This document shows, piece after piece, positions 5,746 to 7,070 of a DNA stretch of 7,070 nucleotides. The stretch is from Burkholderiales bacterium (GTDB lineage Bacteria > Pseudomonadota > Gammaproteobacteria > Burkholderiales > Burkholderiaceae), in NCBI GenBank assembly GCA_947447845.1, contig CANFNO010000146.1, positions 1-7,070 on the forward strand, written 5' to 3'. A program made the position numbers and the translations under genes. Every line of letters starts with the position of its first letter. Position 1 is the stretch's first letter. Below the pieces are notes generated by a model. The model ran no database searches, was not told the origin of the DNA, and saw only the letters and a list, made by a program, of their open reading frames with translations.

Positions 5746-6831
5746 TTAGCCCACCAGGACTTGCGTCGCTCCTGGAGCCAAGTGGCCTATCACCGCTGCC
5801 GCACCAAAATCCTCAGCGCGCAGAATTTCCAGCACACGCGCTGCCGCCTCGGGCGCACAGGCAATCAGCAAGCCGCCGCTGGTCTGCGGATCGGACAACA
5901 AATTTTGCTTCCACTTGGCAAAGCCGTCCGGCAATGCCATGCTGCTGCCATAGCCGTCCCAGTTGCGGGCAGAGGCGCCGGTGGCGGTGCCACTTTGCGC
6001 GATCTCGGCGGCGAGCGGTATCACCGGCACCGCATCAAAGTTCAGCTGCGCGCACAGCGATGAACCACGACAGATCTCCAGCAAATGCCCGGCCAGACCA
6101 AAACCGGTGACGTCCGTCATAGCGTGCACCTCAGGCATGGCGGAGAGCGCAATGCCGGGTGTGTTGAGCTTGGTGGTCCAGCGCACCATGTCGGCATATC
6201 CTTCGGCCGATAGCGTGCCCTTTTTTAGTGCAGCCGACAACATGCCCACACCCAGCGGTTTGCTCAGGATCAGCACGTCTCCAGCTTGTGCCTGGCTGTT
6301 GCGTTTGACGCGGTCCGGGTGCACCAGGCCGATGCCGACCAGGCCGTAAATCGGCTCCAGCGTGTCGATGCTGTGGCCACCGGCAATCGGGATGCCGGCC
6401 GCCTTGCACACGTCCTGACCACCGGCCAGGATCAAGCGGATGGCTTCTTCCGGAATCTTGCCCAGCGGCATGCCGACCAAGGCCAGCGCAAACAGCGGCG
6501 TGCCACCCATGGCATACACGTCCGACAGCGCGTTGGTGGCAGCAATGCGGCCAAAGTCATACGGGTCGTCCACGATGGGGGTGAAGAAGTCGGTGGTGGC
6601 AATGATGGCCTGCTGATCGTTCAGGCGGTAGACAGCAGCATCGTCGCTGGTCTCGGTACCCACCAGCAAGTCGGGCGGCAGCAACGGCATGTTCACATTG
6701 GCCAGCAGACGCGACAGCACGGCCGGTGCAATCTTGCAGCCGCAGCCGCCGCCATGGCTGAACTCGGTGAGCCGAATGGCAGGCGAAATAGCAGGGCTGG
6801 ATGCAGGGGGGAGGGGAGTGGTGTTCGACAT
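5746..6831 (-). CDS. selD: Selenide, water dikinase (selenophosphate synthetase)
   Basis: SelD makes selenophosphate from selenide and ATP, giving AMP and phosphate; it is the selenium donor for selenouridine tRNA modification and for selenocysteine. The ATG at 6831 gives 361 residues, close to the usual 340-350 with a short Pro/Ser/Ala-rich leader. Family motifs are intact: HGGGCGCKIAP with catalytic Cys30 and Lys33 (Cys17 and Lys20 in E. coli), the metal-binding Asp residues in ETSDDAAVY (63-64), TTDFFTPIVDDPYDFGRIAATNALSD in several conserved parts (Asp81), and AMTDVTGFGLAGHL (Asp240), plus DPQTSGGLL near the end. It is the Cys form; no in-frame TGA is present, so selenocysteine is not needed to make it. 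A weak AGAG lies 9 bases before the ATG. An in-frame ATG at 6855 would add eight residues, and a frame open to 7011 runs antisense into mnmH and is not real. No terminator is evident after the stop. Confidence 0.97.
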   Translation of the reverse strand: MSNTTPLPPASSPAISPAIRLTEFSHGGGCGCKIAPAVLSRLLANVNMPLLPPDLLVGTETSDDAAVYRLNDQQAIIATTDFFTPIVDDPYDFGRIAATNALSDVYAMGGTPLFALALVGMPLGKIPEEAIRLILAGGQDVCKAAGIPIAGGHSIDTLEPIYGLVGIGLVHPDRVKRNSQAQAGDVLILSKPLGVGMLSAALKKGTLSAEGYADMVRWTTKLNTPGIALSAMPEVHAMTDVTGFGLAGHLLEICRGSSLCAQLNFDAVPVIPLAAEIAQSGTATGASARNWDGYGSSMALPDGFAKWKQNLLSDPQTSGGLLIACAPEAAARVLEILRAEDFGAAAVIGHLAPGATQVLVG

Positions 6832-6870
6832 AAAATTGCGCTCTAGATTCAACATGCAACGGGAACCCCA
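6832..6870. promoter_or_regulatory. 39-base divergent selD/mnmH intergenic spacer
   Basis: The two start codons face away from each other across only 39 bases, too short for two separate back-to-back promoters. Candidate elements therefore reach into the coding regions: TAAAAT at 6831-6836 (plus strand, for mnmH, overlapping the selD start codon) and TATGAT on the minus strand at 6884-6889 (for selD, inside mnmH codons). Neither has a good -35 hexamer. The two transcripts would overlap at their 5' ends. Confidence 0.35.
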
Positions 6871-7070
6871 TTGACTCCAATTGATCATACCCGTGCGACT
6901 GTTGAACAGCTCGCGGAGTTCGACGCCCTCATCGACGCGCGCAGCCCCTCCGAGTTTGCCGAAGACCATATTCCCGGCGCCATCAACTGCCCCGTGTTGG
7001 ACGACGAACAACGCATCGTTGTCGGCACGCTTTACAAGCAGGTGTCTGCCTTTGACGCGCGCAAGCTGGG
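6871..7070 (+). CDS. mnmH: tRNA 2-selenouridine synthase, 5' part only
   Basis: MnmH (also SelU or YbbB) replaces sulfur by selenium in the wobble 2-thiouridine of tRNAs for Lys, Glu and Gln, using selenophosphate from SelD. The first 66 codons are present and the gene runs off the right edge. The N-terminal rhodanese-like domain is recognised from LIDARSPSEFAEDHIPGAIN and VLDDEQRIVVGTLYKQ, which match the MnmH pattern of an Asp-Arg-Ser-Pro-x-Glu-Phe motif followed by a Val-Gly-Thr-x-Tyr-Lys-Gln motif. The catalytic rhodanese Cys and the P-loop domain lie beyond the window. The start is TTG at 6871: an in-frame TAG at 6844-6846 closes the frame upstream, and no ATG or GTG is available in frame between. 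GGGA (6861-6864) lies 6 bases before it. Divergent pairing with selD supports the identity. Confidence 0.92.
   Translation, partial: MTPIDHTRATVEQLAEFDALIDARSPSEFAEDHIPGAINCPVLDDEQRIVVGTLYKQVSAFDARKL

Noticed and set aside
6286..6846. 186-codon plus-strand open frame
   Set aside because: It is antisense to the strongly conserved selD.
6832..7011. Extended N-terminus of SelD (60 extra residues from an ATG at 7011)
   Set aside because: The added part is antisense to the rhodanese domain of mnmH and does not resemble SelD; the conserved leader begins after the ATG at 6831.

Overview
The window looks like chromosomal DNA from a betaproteobacterium, most likely order Burkholderiales and possibly Comamonadaceae. 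The basis is the moderately high-GC coding sequence, the Proteobacteria-type SelD and MnmH proteins, and the QseB/QseC-like two-component pair. This placement is inference from protein character and codon use. There is no sign of an insertion sequence, CRISPR array, tRNA or rRNA. Six genes are clear, plus the first 66 codons of a seventh (mnmH).

Left part, plus strand (2-2455): the 3' end of a subtilisin-family (S8) serine protease is followed after about 20 bases by a gene for a secreted protein. That protein joins a one-haem cytochrome c domain to a type I periplasmic ligand-binding fold (Leu/Ile/Val-binding-protein-like). The two genes look co-transcribed, and both products should act outside the cytoplasm.

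Middle, minus strand (5414 down to 2477): a QseB/PmrA-like OmpR-family response regulator, its QseC-like membrane sensor kinase 21 bases downstream, then a NarL/LuxR-family response regulator after 121 bases. The last gene converges tail to tail on the cytochrome gene with 21 bases between the stops. The 121-base gap holds a tandem TTTAAG-N5-CTTAAG site that resembles the PmrA/QseB box. This suggests that the first regulator controls the second, making a two-tier cascade. The 331-base AT-rich region upstream of the QseB-like gene carries a tandem TGTAAA repeat with 10-base spacing directly beside an FNR/Anr-type site (TTGAC-CCTG-ATCAA). Oxygen or redox control together with autoregulation is therefore possible.

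Right part (5746-7070): selD (selenophosphate synthetase, minus strand) and the start of mnmH (tRNA 2-selenouridine synthase, plus strand, TTG start) diverge with only 39 bases between their start codons. Together they make selenophosphate and use it to put selenium into the wobble uridine of certain tRNAs. This part is unrelated in function to the signalling and cytochrome block.

The least familiar part is the combination of a cytochrome-c/ligand-binding fusion protein, a secreted subtilase and a convergent three-gene regulatory cascade. A working idea, not proven by the sequence, is an envelope redox or ligand-responsive system.
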